DNA of 64,000 nucleotides from Caldisericota bacterium. GTDB taxonomy: Bacteria > Caldisericota > JANLFM01. Numbering within the stretch: position 1 is the first letter of the stretch; every line of letters starts with the position of its first letter. The notes under the pieces were generated by a model. The model saw only the letters and a list, made by a program, of their open reading frames with translations. It did not search any database and was not told the DNA's origin. This document shows positions 7,655-16,464 of this stretch, piece by piece. The translations under genes were made by a program, and so were the position numbers. The DNA lies in assembly GCA_024655965.1 (NCBI GenBank), contig JANLFL010000001.1, positions 278,120 through 342,119 on the forward strand, written 5' to 3'.

Positions 7655-8809
7655 TTGCAAATTCTAATTTTGGGCTTTTCTACAAGAGGGATCGCCGAAT
7701 CGGCAGTTAAAAGCGGCTACAGAGTCTTCACTGTGGATTTCTTCGGGGATTACGACCAGAGATTGCTGGTTAAAAATATTTCCCTTTTGCGGGACTTCGG
7801 ACTCCCCTTTTCAGCAAGGAACGTTCTCAAGGCAATAAAAAAGAGGCCCCTTGAATCGGATGCGATCGTCTACACCTCTCCCTTCGAGAATCATCCCCGT
7901 GAGGTCCAAAAAATTGCCCAGGGAAGGGTCCTTCTGGGAAATTCACCGGAATCCCTGAGGAAAGTCCGAAATTGGAAGCTTCTTCGCTCATTTTCGCTCA
8001 ATGAGGGAATTCCCCTCCCCGAAACAATTTTTCCCGGTGAACCACTCCCTCAAGAGGGAGAATGGTTAATCAAGCCGGAAAAGGGAGGGGGGGGTCATGG
8101 GATAAAACTGTGGAACGGGGAGAGGTTAAAAAGGGGCTTCTTTCTCCAGAAAAGGGAAAGGGGAACCCCTTGCTCCGTCGTTTTTGTCGCTGACGGCAAG
8201 AGGAGCCTCCTTCTTGGTATTTCAGAACAGTTGATCGGCCTTCCGGAACTGGGAGCAGGAGGGTTTACCTGGTGCGGGAACATCTCTCCCCTTGAAAAAG
8301 CAAAAGGGGAAACGGAAAATCTGGTTTGCAAGCTTGAGGAGATGACCTCAAAATTAACCCGGGCTTTCGCTTTAAAAGGAATAAATGGGATCGACTTCCT
8401 CCTTTCAGCTTCATCAAATACCCCCCTCCTTTTGGAAATCAATCCGAGGTTTCCCGCTTCCGTGGAGATCCTGGAAAGGGCATTCGATTTTCCCGGTTTT
8501 GATTTTCACGTCAAGGGTTGTCAAGGCCAGCTCCCCGATTTTCGCCTGAAAGAAAGGTTAGATTCGGAGGGATTCCTGGGAAAAGCGATCGTCTACGCTA
8601 AAAGGGACTCGATTGTTCCCACCGAAGTCGCCTCCTGGATTTTGAGGAACAGAAGGGATGTGCCTTTCCCGGGGGAAATAATCAAGAAGGGGCATCCTAT
8701 TTGCACGGTGTTTGCAAAAGGTCAAACAAGGGAGGAATGTTTCCAGGCTCTTCTTCTGGAGGCGGAAAAGGTGGAAGAGGAGTTAACTCCCTGCTTAATT
8801 ACTTCATAA
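7655..8809 (+). CDS. ATP-grasp enzyme of the H4MPT C1 cluster (OrfY/COG1821-like)
   Basis: 384 residues, TTG start 15 bases after mtdB with AAGGGA upstream. An N-terminal Rossmann-like half (LILGFSTRGIAESAVKSGY) is followed by an ATP-grasp fold: EWLIKPEKGGGGHG near 130-143 and the metal-binding LLEINPRFPAS near 261-271. Such proteins, called OrfY in Methylobacterium C1 clusters, are implicated in making methanopterin or methanofuran analogues by ligating an amino or carboxyl group; the exact substrate is not settled. Its place between mtdB and fwdD supports a cofactor-biosynthesis role. Confidence 0.75.
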   Translation: MQILILGFSTRGIAESAVKSGYRVFTVDFFGDYDQRLLVKNISLLRDFGLPFSARNVLKAIKKRPLESDAIVYTSPFENHPREVQKIAQGRVLLGNSPESLRKVRNWKLLRSFSLNEGIPLPETIFPGEPLPQEGEWLIKPEKGGGGHGIKLWNGERLKRGFFLQKRERGTPCSVVFVADGKRSLLLGISEQLIGLPELGAGGFTWCGNISPLEKAKGETENLVCKLEEMTSKLTRAFALKGINGIDFLLSASSNTPLLLEINPRFPASVEILERAFDFPGFDFHVKGCQGQLPDFRLKERLDSEGFLGKAIVYAKRDSIVPTEVASWILRNRRDVPFPGEIIKKGHPICTVFAKGQTREECFQALLLEAEKVEEELTPCLITS

Positions 8810-8821
8810 GGAGAAGGAGTA

Positions 8822-9163
8822 ATGGAAAATTTGAAATTTTTGCTCATTACGGGTCGAAGTCTTAAACAAGGGCAGGCGGCTGAACAGGGGAAGTTCTCCC
8901 CCGAATACATTAAGGAAACCACCACCGTGGAAATGAGCAAGGATGATTTGGATAGACTGGGACTGACCGAGGGAGCCGAGGTGAAGTTAAAAAGCTCCTC
9001 AGGGGAAGGGATTTTTCATATCAGGGTTTCCCAGGGATTGCCCCCGGGAATGCTCTTCATCCCTTATGGACCGCCAGCAAACCTCCTCATCCCTGCCGAG
9101 ACTGCTGGAACCGGAATGCCATGCTGCAAGGGAATTGATGTTGAACTTCTAAAGGAGTGGTAA
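8822..9163 (+). CDS. fwdD: Formylmethanofuran dehydrogenase subunit D
   Basis: 113 residues with AAGGAGAAGGAG before the ATG. This is the molybdopterin-dinucleotide-binding module (double-psi barrel). ITGRSLKQGQAAEQGK at the N terminus and PPGMLFIPYGPPAN near 79-92 match FwdD/FmdD of methanogens. It would hold part of the Mo/W bis-pterin cofactor together with FwdB. To my knowledge a separate FwdD is not part of the formyltransferase/hydrolase complex of methylotrophic bacteria, so its presence points to a true dehydrogenase. Confidence 0.88.
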   Translation: MENLKFLLITGRSLKQGQAAEQGKFSPEYIKETTTVEMSKDDLDRLGLTEGAEVKLKSSSGEGIFHIRVSQGLPPGMLFIPYGPPANLLIPAETAGTGMPCCKGIDVELLKEW

Positions 9164-10429
9164 ATGGAAACTCTAAATGCAACCTGTCCCTTCTGTGGCT
9201 GCCTTTGCGACGACGTACAAGTGGTCGTTGAGGACGGAAAGATAATTGAGGTCAAAAACGGCTGTAGCATTTCCAAAACCCTATTCACTCACCACCATTC
9301 CGAGGACCTTTATCCCGAAGTGAAGGGAAAGAAGACTGACCTGGAGGGTGCAATCAAGGAGGCCACCTCCATTCTCAAGGAAGCCCGCTTTCCCTTAATT
9401 TTCGGTTTATCGATGACCAACTGCGAAGCCCAGAGGAAGGCAGTGGAACTCGCGGAGTTGATTGGAGGGAACATCGACAGCACTTCCACATTTTGCCATG
9501 GTCCCACAACGCTGGCCATGCAAACCGTGGGAGAACCCACCTGTACTCTGGGAGAAGTGAAGAACCGGGCGGACCTGGTGATCTTCTGGGGTTGCAATCC
9601 CGTTGAGGCACATCCCCGCCACATTGCCAGGTACTCCGTCACCCCAAAAGGGATGTTCACCCCCGATGGTAGGAGGGGAAGGAAGGTGGTCACCGTAGAT
9701 GTGAGAATGACCCCCACGGCAAAGGTCTCGGACCTTTTTCTTCAAGTCCAGCCCCACAGGGATTATGAGGTCTTTGAAGCCCTTCGAGCCCTTGTCCAGG
9801 GGAAGGAAATCGGGGCGGATTCTGTGGGAGGGATACCCAAAAACACCCTCCAAGACTTGGCCAATCTGATGAAGGAATGCAAGTTCGGGATCGTCTTCTT
9901 CGGGATGGGTTTGACGATGACCCGGGGAAGGCAATGGAACATCGAGGCAGCGATCGCCCTTGTGAGGGACCTCAACCAGTTCACCAAATTCCTAATCATC
10001 CCCATGAGGGGGCATTACAACGTTACCGGGGCGGACGCGGTAGTGACCTGGCAGACGGGTTACCCTTACGCTTTAAATTTCAGCCGGGGATACCCTCAAT
10101 ACAGCCCGGGGGAGTTCACCACGGTTGACCTTTTAAGAAGACGGGAGGTTGACGCAGCGTTAATTTTAGGGTCAGACCCGATGGCAAGTCTCCCCCGGCA
10201 GGCTTCGAGCCACCTGGAGAGGATACCTTTTGTGGTGCTCGATTGTCGAAAAAGTTACTCCGCAAAATTCGCCACTGTTTTCATTCCGGTGGGTGCCTCA
10301 GGGGTTCATGTCCCTGGAACCGCCTACAGGATGGACGGGGTTCCGGTGACCATGAAAAAAGTCCTCGACTCCCCTAACCCCAGCGATGAAGAGGTTTTGG
10401 AGGAAATTATTAAGAGGTTAAAGCAATGA
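9164..10429 (+). CDS. fwdB: Formylmethanofuran dehydrogenase subunit B, metal ligands retained
   Basis: 421 residues, ATG directly after the fwdD stop with AAGGAG upstream. This is the Mo/W-pterin catalytic subunit that reduces CO2 to formate before it is passed to FwdA. The [4Fe-4S] motif is present as CPFCGCLC (C8, C11, C15) with C34 as fourth ligand. The STFCHGPTT block places C111 where the metal-coordinating Cys of archaeal FwdB sits. Further family blocks are VIFWGCNPVEAHPRH and IIPMRGHYNVTGADAV. Bacterial FhcB homologues are reported to have lost these cofactors, so this copy looks redox-active. No polyferredoxin subunit (FwdF/G) is nearby, so its electron partner is unknown. Confidence 0.93.
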   Translation: METLNATCPFCGCLCDDVQVVVEDGKIIEVKNGCSISKTLFTHHHSEDLYPEVKGKKTDLEGAIKEATSILKEARFPLIFGLSMTNCEAQRKAVELAELIGGNIDSTSTFCHGPTTLAMQTVGEPTCTLGEVKNRADLVIFWGCNPVEAHPRHIARYSVTPKGMFTPDGRRGRKVVTVDVRMTPTAKVSDLFLQVQPHRDYEVFEALRALVQGKEIGADSVGGIPKNTLQDLANLMKECKFGIVFFGMGLTMTRGRQWNIEAAIALVRDLNQFTKFLIIPMRGHYNVTGADAVVTWQTGYPYALNFSRGYPQYSPGEFTTVDLLRRREVDAALILGSDPMASLPRQASSHLERIPFVVLDCRKSYSAKFATVFIPVGASGVHVPGTAYRMDGVPVTMKKVLDSPNPSDEEVLEEIIKRLKQ

Positions 10430-12063
10430 TTACCAAAATTACCGGAGGAAAAGTTTACGATCCAATTAACCGCTTGAACGGAAAATGCCTTGATCTCTGG
10501 ATCGAGGGAGGAAAGATTGTCCGGGTTGGGGAAGCCCCTGACCTTTCTCCGGACAGGGTAATTGACGCGGGCAATTGCATTGTCATGGCAGGAGGAATCG
10601 ACATCCACTCCCACATTGCGGGGGGAAAAGTAAACCTGGGAAGGAAGTTAAGGCCCGAAGATCACCGTAAGGATGTGGTTCCTAGATCGGAAACCACCCG
10701 CTCAGGAGTGGGCTATTCCATCCCTTCCACCTTCGTCACGGGATACCGGTACGCCCAAATGGGATACACAACTGTGATGGAAGCGGCAATGCCCCCGCTT
10801 TCCGCCAAGCATACTCACGAGGAACTTCACGACATTCCCATGCTCGACAAGGGCGCTTATACACTCATGGGAAATAACCATTTCCTCTTGAGTTTTATCC
10901 AAAAAGGGGATATTGAGAAAGCCCGGGCTTTCGTCTCCTGGTTACTAAAAGTGACCCGTGGATATACAGTCAAAATTGTAAACCCCTGTGGGGTGGAAAG
11001 TTGGAAGTGGGGAAAGAATGTCCACGACCTTGATCAGAGGGCAATCGATTATGACGTCACCCCCCGAAAGGTGATCTCCTCCCTTTCACGGATAGCGGAC
11101 GACCTCCGACTTCCCCACTCCATTCACCTTCACTGCAACAACATCGGAACCCCGGGAAACTACGAGGTCACCATCGAGTCCATGAAAGCCGCCGGGGGAA
11201 ACCGGGTCCACATTACCCACGCCCAGTTCAACAGTTACGGGGGAAAGAGCTGGGGGGACATTCACTCTAAAGCTCCCGAGGTTGTGGACTACGTAAATAA
11301 GAATCCCAACGTCACTTTCGATATCGGACAGATCGTATTCGGGGACACCACAACCATGACCGCAGACGGTCCTTGGCAATATCGTCTCCACCTCCTGTCG
11401 GGAAACAAATGGATCAATGCCGACGTGGAAATGGAGACCAGCGCAGGGGTTGTTCCCTACACTTTCCGAAAAAAGAGCCTGGTGAATGCGGTCCAGTGGG
11501 CTATCGGCCTGGAACTGATCCTCCTGGCGGATGATCTCTGGAGGGCGTTCATGACCACCGACCACCCGAATGGGGGGCCCTTCACCTTTTACCCTCAAAT
11601 TATCAAGCTCCTGATGAACAAAGCATTCCGGGAGGAAATGGTCTCTCAACTCCCAAAGAAGGTCCTGGAAAGGATTAACCTTCCTCAGATCACCAGGGAA
11701 TTCTCCCTCTTCGAGATCGCCATCATTACCCGGGCCGCCCCAAGCAAGCTCCTCGGCCTTCATCAGAAGGGACACCTCGGGGTCGGGGCTGATGCAGACA
11801 TCGCCATATATGAGGAGAATCCGGATGTTGAGAAGATGTTTTCTTCAGTGAAATTCCTGCTCAAGGACGGGGATTTGGTCATAGAAAACGGAAAAATTTT
11901 AAAGAGCGTTCCCGGGAGAATCCTCTATGTGGATCCCGGAGAGGAAGGTGAGATCGAAAACTTAATCAGGGATGATTTTGAAAAATTTTACACCCTTAAC
12001 CTGGAGAACTACCGGGTCCCTGACAACTACATGGAACGAGGTGAGTGCGTACCATGCGGATAA
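10426..12063 (+). CDS. fwdA: Formylmethanofuran dehydrogenase subunit A (amidohydrolase)
   Basis: 545 residues; its ATG overlaps the fwdB stop (ATGA). FwdA is a binuclear-metal amidohydrolase that condenses formate with methanofuran. Metal ligands are visible as GGIDIHSHIAGG (H61, H63), SIHLHCNNIGTPGNYE, VHITHAQFNSYGGKSWGD, and the Asp in TTDHPNGGPFTFYP. The length is close to archaeal and bacterial (FhcA) homologues. Gene order fwdB-fwdA-ftr-fwdC equals the fhcB-A-D-C order of methylotrophic bacteria. Confidence 0.94.
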   Translation: MITKITGGKVYDPINRLNGKCLDLWIEGGKIVRVGEAPDLSPDRVIDAGNCIVMAGGIDIHSHIAGGKVNLGRKLRPEDHRKDVVPRSETTRSGVGYSIPSTFVTGYRYAQMGYTTVMEAAMPPLSAKHTHEELHDIPMLDKGAYTLMGNNHFLLSFIQKGDIEKARAFVSWLLKVTRGYTVKIVNPCGVESWKWGKNVHDLDQRAIDYDVTPRKVISSLSRIADDLRLPHSIHLHCNNIGTPGNYEVTIESMKAAGGNRVHITHAQFNSYGGKSWGDIHSKAPEVVDYVNKNPNVTFDIGQIVFGDTTTMTADGPWQYRLHLLSGNKWINADVEMETSAGVVPYTFRKKSLVNAVQWAIGLELILLADDLWRAFMTTDHPNGGPFTFYPQIIKLLMNKAFREEMVSQLPKKVLERINLPQITREFSLFEIAIITRAAPSKLLGLHQKGHLGVGADADIAIYEENPDVEKMFSSVKFLLKDGDLVIENGKILKSVPGRILYVDPGEEGEIENLIRDDFEKFYTLNLENYRVPDNYMERGECVPCG

Positions 12064-12941
12064 ATGGAGTGGAAATAGAGGATACCTTTGCGGAAGCCTT
12101 TAAGATGTATGCGGCGAGGATCATCGTCACCGCCTTCAACCGTAAATGGGCTCTGGAGGCTGCGAATAAACTGACTGGTTTCGCAACTTCCATCATTGCC
12201 TGTGGGTGCGAAGCAGGAATCGAACGGGAGATTTCCCCCGAGGACTCCCCTGATGGCCGGCCCGGGGTCTCAGTCCTCCTGTTCACGATGGGGAAAAAGG
12301 GAATGGAGGAGCAGCTCCTGAACAGGGTCGGCCAGACTGTGATGACCTGCCCGACAACCGCCTGTTTCAACGGCCTTTCCTCCCCGGAGAAGGTCAAGGT
12401 GGGAGGAAAGCTTCGCTACTTCGGGGACGGCTTTCAAATCAGCAAACTGCTCGAAGGTAGAAGGTTCTGGAGGATTCCCGTGATGGAGGGGGAATTCCTG
12501 GTTGAGGACAGTTTTGGAATTCAACCGGCAATCGGAGGAGGAAACTTTCTGATCCTGGGAGAAACCCCTCAAATTACCCTGGAGGCAGCTGAAAGAGCGG
12601 CAAAGGCTTCAAGCGAAGTCCCAGGAGTGGTCCTTCCTTTCCCGGGAGGAATCGTCAGGAGTGGAAGCAAAGCCAGCTCAATTTACAAATTCCTTCGGGC
12701 TTCAACCAACACCGCCTTCTGCCCGACGATCAGGGGGCAGGTGAAATCTGAACTCCCTGAAGGAGTGAACTGCGTCCTGGAGATCGTGATTGACGGCTTA
12801 GACGAGGAGTCCATTCGCCAATCGATGAAAAAAGGGGTGGAAGCTGCCTGCATTGACGGCATAAAACGGATTTCCGCCGGGAATTATGGAGGGAAACTTG
12901 GTCCTTTCCACTTTCACCTCCACGAATTATTCAAAAGTTGA
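12054..12941 (+). CDS. ftr: Formylmethanofuran:H4MPT formyltransferase
   Basis: 295 residues, the family length. It transfers the formyl group from formyl-methanofuran to N5 of H4MPT. The N terminus MRINGVEIEDTFAEAFKMY is diagnostic. Other conserved blocks are GCEAGIE, GGIVRSGSKASS and GGKLGPFHFHLHEL. I chose the ATG at 12054 over the upstream GTG at 12045 because GAGGTGAG (12038-12045) is well spaced for it and it gives the canonical N terminus. It overlaps the fwdA end by 10 bases. In bacteria the homologue is FhcD. Confidence 0.95.
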   Translation: MRINGVEIEDTFAEAFKMYAARIIVTAFNRKWALEAANKLTGFATSIIACGCEAGIEREISPEDSPDGRPGVSVLLFTMGKKGMEEQLLNRVGQTVMTCPTTACFNGLSSPEKVKVGGKLRYFGDGFQISKLLEGRRFWRIPVMEGEFLVEDSFGIQPAIGGGNFLILGETPQITLEAAERAAKASSEVPGVVLPFPGGIVRSGSKASSIYKFLRASTNTAFCPTIRGQVKSELPEGVNCVLEIVIDGLDEESIRQSMKKGVEAACIDGIKRISAGNYGGKLGPFHFHLHELFKS

Positions 12942-12955
12942 GCGGGGTAAAAGAT

Positions 12956-13783
12956 ATGGACAATATTGTGATCAGACCGAAAACTGAATTCGAGGTTCCC
13001 GTGGAAGCGGAGGTGATTTCCCCGGACATCCTGGCCCGGAAAAGCCCCGGGGAAATTGGAAACCTTCCGGTTTATTTGGGAAACAGGAAGATGGCCCTAA
13101 AAGATCTTTTCGAGATCGAAGGCAATCCCTCGATGAACCTCCTCCTTGAAGGGGATTTCTCCAGGGTGAAAAAAATCGGCTTCGGAATGACCCAAGGAAA
13201 GATTCACATTAAAGGAAACGTGGGGATGCACACAGGGGCGACCATGAAAGGCGGAGAGATCCTAATTGAAGGGGACGCTTCAGACTGGTTGGGTGCAGAG
13301 ATGACCGGAGGAATCATTCGCGTTCTTGGTAACGCCGGGAACTTCGCAGGAGCCACCTACTGGGGCGGAAAATTCGGAATGAACCGGGGGACAATCCTGA
13401 TATTCGGAAACACCGGAAACGAAACAGGCAAGAAGATGCGTCGTGGCTTGATCGCCATCCGGGGATACACCGGTGACTACCTTGGAGGAGGGATGATTGG
13501 AGGATCGATCTTCGTCTTTTCCGGGATCGGACAAAGGCCGGGTGCAGAAATGAAGAGGGGAAGCATCGTCCTTTTTCAGGAAAATTCCCCAAATCCCCCG
13601 GAACTCCTGCCCACCTTCATCTACAATTGCACCTTCAACCCCACTTTTCTAAGGCTTTATCTCAAGGCCTTAAAGGACTATGGCTTCCCTGTAAAGGAGG
13701 AATACATCCAGGGAAATTACCGGAGGTTCGCCGGGGACATTGTTGAACTTGGGAAAGGAGAGATTCTTGTCTATGAACCCTGA
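12956..13783 (+). CDS. fwdC: Formylmethanofuran dehydrogenase subunit C
   Basis: 275 residues from the ATG at 12956, preceded by GCGGGG; an in-frame TTG overlapping the ftr stop at 12938 is the alternative. FwdC is a structural subunit related to the C-terminal beta-helix of glutamate synthase. The GxGxG-type repeats are plain between residues ~65 and 200 (GFGMTQGKIHIKGNVG, GATMKGGEILIEGDAS, GAEMTGGIIRVLGNAG and so on). It scaffolds FwdA and FwdB/D. Confidence 0.93.
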   Translation: MDNIVIRPKTEFEVPVEAEVISPDILARKSPGEIGNLPVYLGNRKMALKDLFEIEGNPSMNLLLEGDFSRVKKIGFGMTQGKIHIKGNVGMHTGATMKGGEILIEGDASDWLGAEMTGGIIRVLGNAGNFAGATYWGGKFGMNRGTILIFGNTGNETGKKMRRGLIAIRGYTGDYLGGGMIGGSIFVFSGIGQRPGAEMKRGSIVLFQENSPNPPELLPTFIYNCTFNPTFLRLYLKALKDYGFPVKEEYIQGNYRRFAGDIVELGKGEILVYEP

Positions 13784-14714
13784 TTTTTCTTTGAATGATC
13801 GGGCTTTTCAAATCGTGCAAAGGATGATCAAGGATGCCCCTGCCCTGGGAATAAAAGTCGGGGAACTGACGAACGGAGTCAAAGTCCTCGACGCCACCGC
13901 TTCAGGATACCAGGCGGGGAAATTATTTGCTGAGGTCTGCCTGGGAGGGCTTGGGGAGGTATCCTTCACCTCTCTTGATTTTCCCGAGTTCTCCCTTCCG
14001 GGGGTCTCGGTAACCGTCGAGCACCCCTTCCGGGCTTGCCTTGCCTCTCAGTACGCCGGCTGGAGCATCAAGGTGGGAAATTTCTTCGCCTTAGGCTCGG
14101 GACCGGCAAGGGCCTTGGCCCGGGTAGAGAAGTTGTTCGAGGAGCTGGAGTACTCGGAGGAAGGGGAAAATGGGGTTCTCGCCCTCGAGTGCCGCACTGC
14201 CCCTCCAGATGAGGTGGGGGCATACATCGCCAAGCAGTGCCGGGTGAAACCCCAAAATCTCTTCATCCTCTTTGCACCCACCGCAAGCCTAGTGGGCTCG
14301 ATCCAGATTTCCGCAAGGATTGTGGAAACGGGAATGCACAAAATGAGAGAGCTTGGCTACGATATAAAAAAGGTAAAAGCAGGATTCGGAACCTGCCCCC
14401 TTGCTCCTGTGGCCAAGGATGATCTTCAAGCCATCGGTTGGACAAACGATTGCGTCCTTTATGGAGGCAAAGCTTATTACCTCGTTGAGGATAGGGAAAA
14501 CAGAATCGAAGAGGTGATCTCTAAAATTCCCTCCTCCGCTTCAAAGGACTACGGGGTTCCTTTTTTAGAGCTGTTTAAACGTTACGGGAACTTTTACGAT
14601 ATAGACCCCATGCTCTTCAGCCCCGCGGAAGTATATGTGAACAACCTCTCCAACGGGAAAACCTTACACTCGGGAGGAGTAAACCTGGAAATCCTCAAGA
14701 GACTCATGAGTTGA
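13773..14714 (+). CDS. mch: Methenyl-H4MPT cyclohydrolase
   Basis: 313 residues, close to the family length of about 315-320. It interconverts formyl- and methenyl-H4MPT between Ftr and MtdB. Family blocks include NDRAFQIVQRM, GSGPARALARVEKLFEEL, and AGFGTCPLAPVAKDDLQAIG. The ATG at 13773, preceded by GGAAAGGAGA, is preferred over an upstream TTG. It overlaps fwdC by 11 bases, consistent with translational coupling. Confidence 0.94.
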   Translation: MNPDFSLNDRAFQIVQRMIKDAPALGIKVGELTNGVKVLDATASGYQAGKLFAEVCLGGLGEVSFTSLDFPEFSLPGVSVTVEHPFRACLASQYAGWSIKVGNFFALGSGPARALARVEKLFEELEYSEEGENGVLALECRTAPPDEVGAYIAKQCRVKPQNLFILFAPTASLVGSIQISARIVETGMHKMRELGYDIKKVKAGFGTCPLAPVAKDDLQAIGWTNDCVLYGGKAYYLVEDRENRIEEVISKIPSSASKDYGVPFLELFKRYGNFYDIDPMLFSPAEVYVNNLSNGKTLHSGGVNLEILKRLMS

Positions 14715-15592
14715 GAATCGGGATTTTAGGGCAAAGGAGGAGCTGGCACGTCCAGACCCTCCAGGATGCCTTTTTAAAGAGGGGAATCCCCTGCGATTTT
14801 CTTTCCATAACAAAAATTATCGCGGGGGTTTCCCATCAACCTTACGCTTCTTCGGAGGGCGTGAACCTCGAGGAATTCGATGCCCTTGTAATCAGGAGCA
14901 TACCTTCCGGATCCCTTGAGCAGGTCATTTTTCGCGTGGACGTGCTCCACAGGCTGGAGAACCTGGGGGTAATGGTGATTAATTCTGCCACCACCCTTGA
15001 AAGAAGCGTGGATAAATACTTTACCTCCTCCCTCCTTGAGGACGCGGGAATCCCCACCCCGAGGACCGTGGTTACGGAAAGATTCGAAAGCGCCATGGAA
15101 GCCTTCGTTCAATTTAAGGATGTGGTAGTGAAACCCCTTTTCGGCTCCGAGGGGAAGGGAATTGTCAGGGTCCAGGATGAGGACATGGCTTACAGGGTGT
15201 TCAAGGCTCTGGAGCTTGGGAATTACGTTTTCTACGTTCAGGAGTTCATCCCCCATTTTAACCGGGACATAAGGGTCTTTATAATCCAAGACGAGCCAGT
15301 TGCAGCAATGGTCAGGGAAAGCGATCTCTGGAAAACAAACATCGCCCGGGGGGCGAAGGCTCGACCTCTGGATATTACCCCGGAATTCAGGGAATTGAGC
15401 GTCAAAGCCGCCAAAACCCTTGGGGCTTTCTATGCTGGTGTGGACATCCTTGAAGCTGAAGATGGGAGACTTCTGGTAACGGAGATCAATGGAATTCCAG
15501 GGTGGTACGGCTTACAAGGAGCAACGGGAATCCACGTCGCCGACCTAATCGCCAAAAACCTGATCGAATTCCTTTCCCAAAAGAGGAAATAA
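14711..15592 (+). CDS. RimK/MptN-family ATP-grasp ligase (Orf17-like)
   Basis: 293 residues, TTG start overlapping the mch stop (TTGA). It is an ATP-grasp ligase of the RimK/MptN group: VVVKPLFGSEGKGIVRV near 138-154, the PHFNRDIRVFI strand, and the metal-binding LLVTEINGIPGW near 257-268. MptN adds glutamate to tetrahydromethanopterin in archaea. The Methylobacterium homologue Orf17, also next to mch, is needed for the C1 pathway. The most likely role is therefore late-stage modification of the H4MPT or methanofuran analogue; the exact substrate is an inference. Confidence 0.8.
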   Translation: MRIGILGQRRSWHVQTLQDAFLKRGIPCDFLSITKIIAGVSHQPYASSEGVNLEEFDALVIRSIPSGSLEQVIFRVDVLHRLENLGVMVINSATTLERSVDKYFTSSLLEDAGIPTPRTVVTERFESAMEAFVQFKDVVVKPLFGSEGKGIVRVQDEDMAYRVFKALELGNYVFYVQEFIPHFNRDIRVFIIQDEPVAAMVRESDLWKTNIARGAKARPLDITPEFRELSVKAAKTLGAFYAGVDILEAEDGRLLVTEINGIPGWYGLQGATGIHVADLIAKNLIEFLSQKRK

Positions 15593-15594
15593 AA

Positions 15595-16464
15595 ATGGGA
15601 TCGGGAAGGTTCACTCCCTTTGAGGTCGCTCAAATGGCCCAGATTTCCTGCATACTGGAGGCAACAGCTGAAAAGCCGGGAAACGTAACCCGATTTAAGG
15701 ATGCCTCCGATATGAGATACACCCATTTTCTCTTGAGTGCCATCGCCATCGGCCCGGCCTTCGAAAAGGCAAAGGATTTAGGAGTCGGGGAGATCATTTT
15801 TTCAGCAATCCGGGATACCCATCGCTTCGTTCATTGCAACACCAACTTGGGAATCGTCCTGCTCCTCGCCCCCTTAGCCAAGGCGTGTCTTGAGGGAGGA
15901 GAATGGGAAACCTCCCTCAATCGCCTCTTGAATTCCCTCACCGTGGAGGACGCCATATTTGCCTATCGGGCGATCCGGATCGCCAACCCGGGTGGAATGG
16001 GAAAGGTCAAGGAATACGATGTGCAAGAAGGGGACCCGGATATCACCTTGAAGGAAGCGATGGAGTTAGCCCGGGAAAGGGACTTGATTGCCCGGGAATA
16101 CGTGTCCGATTTCGAAATCACCCTTTCTTTTGGAGCGCCTGAACTTCTTAAAAATTGGGAAAAATCCGGGGATATCCTCGACTCAATCGTCCAGACCTTC
16201 CTATTACTCCTCTCCGAATTTCCCGACTCCAAGATCTCCCGGAGCCGGGGGGAGGAGATCGCCAGAGAAGTCTCGTCCAGAGCAAGCGAGGTCTTGAAAG
16301 AGGGGGGAATATATACCCGGAAAGGGCGGGATTCCCTTTTTAATTTTGACCTCTTCCTCAGGGAAGGGAAATTGAACCCGGGGACAACCGCGGATCTCGT
16401 TACTTCCTCCCTCTTCGTTGTCCTGATTGAAAAAGGTCCCGAGGATTTTTTAAAAAAACTTTGA
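15595..16464 (+). CDS. CitG-like protein of the H4MPT cluster (Orf5-like), copy 1
   Basis: 289 residues from the ATG at 15595, two bases after the previous stop; an upstream in-frame ATG at 15502 lies inside the preceding gene and is rejected. It belongs to the triphosphoribosyl-dephospho-CoA synthase family (COG1767): TAEKPGNVTRFKDASDMRYT, then IRDTHRFVHCNTNLGIVLLLAPLA near 62-85, where acidic and His residues would bind metal and ATP. CitG itself makes the citrate lyase prosthetic group, but the Methylobacterium homologue Orf5 is tied to H4MPT-dependent C1 metabolism. A divergent second copy lies at 19.3-20.4 kb. Confidence 0.82.
   Translation: MGSGRFTPFEVAQMAQISCILEATAEKPGNVTRFKDASDMRYTHFLLSAIAIGPAFEKAKDLGVGEIIFSAIRDTHRFVHCNTNLGIVLLLAPLAKACLEGGEWETSLNRLLNSLTVEDAIFAYRAIRIANPGGMGKVKEYDVQEGDPDITLKEAMELARERDLIAREYVSDFEITLSFGAPELLKNWEKSGDILDSIVQTFLLLLSEFPDSKISRSRGEEIAREVSSRASEVLKEGGIYTRKGRDSLFNFDLFLREGKLNPGTTADLVTSSLFVVLIEKGPEDFLKKL

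Noticed and set aside
9164-13783. Reading fwdB-A-ftr-fwdC as the bacterial formyltransferase/hydrolase (Fhc) complex
   Set aside because: The gene order fits, but FwdD and the Fe-S and Mo/W Cys ligands are present, which favours a dehydrogenase. It remains the main alternative.
15502-15594. Upstream extension of the first CitG-like gene
   Set aside because: The extra 31 residues lie within the preceding ligase gene and are Arg/Pro-rich shadow sequence; the ATG at 15595 gives the family N terminus.
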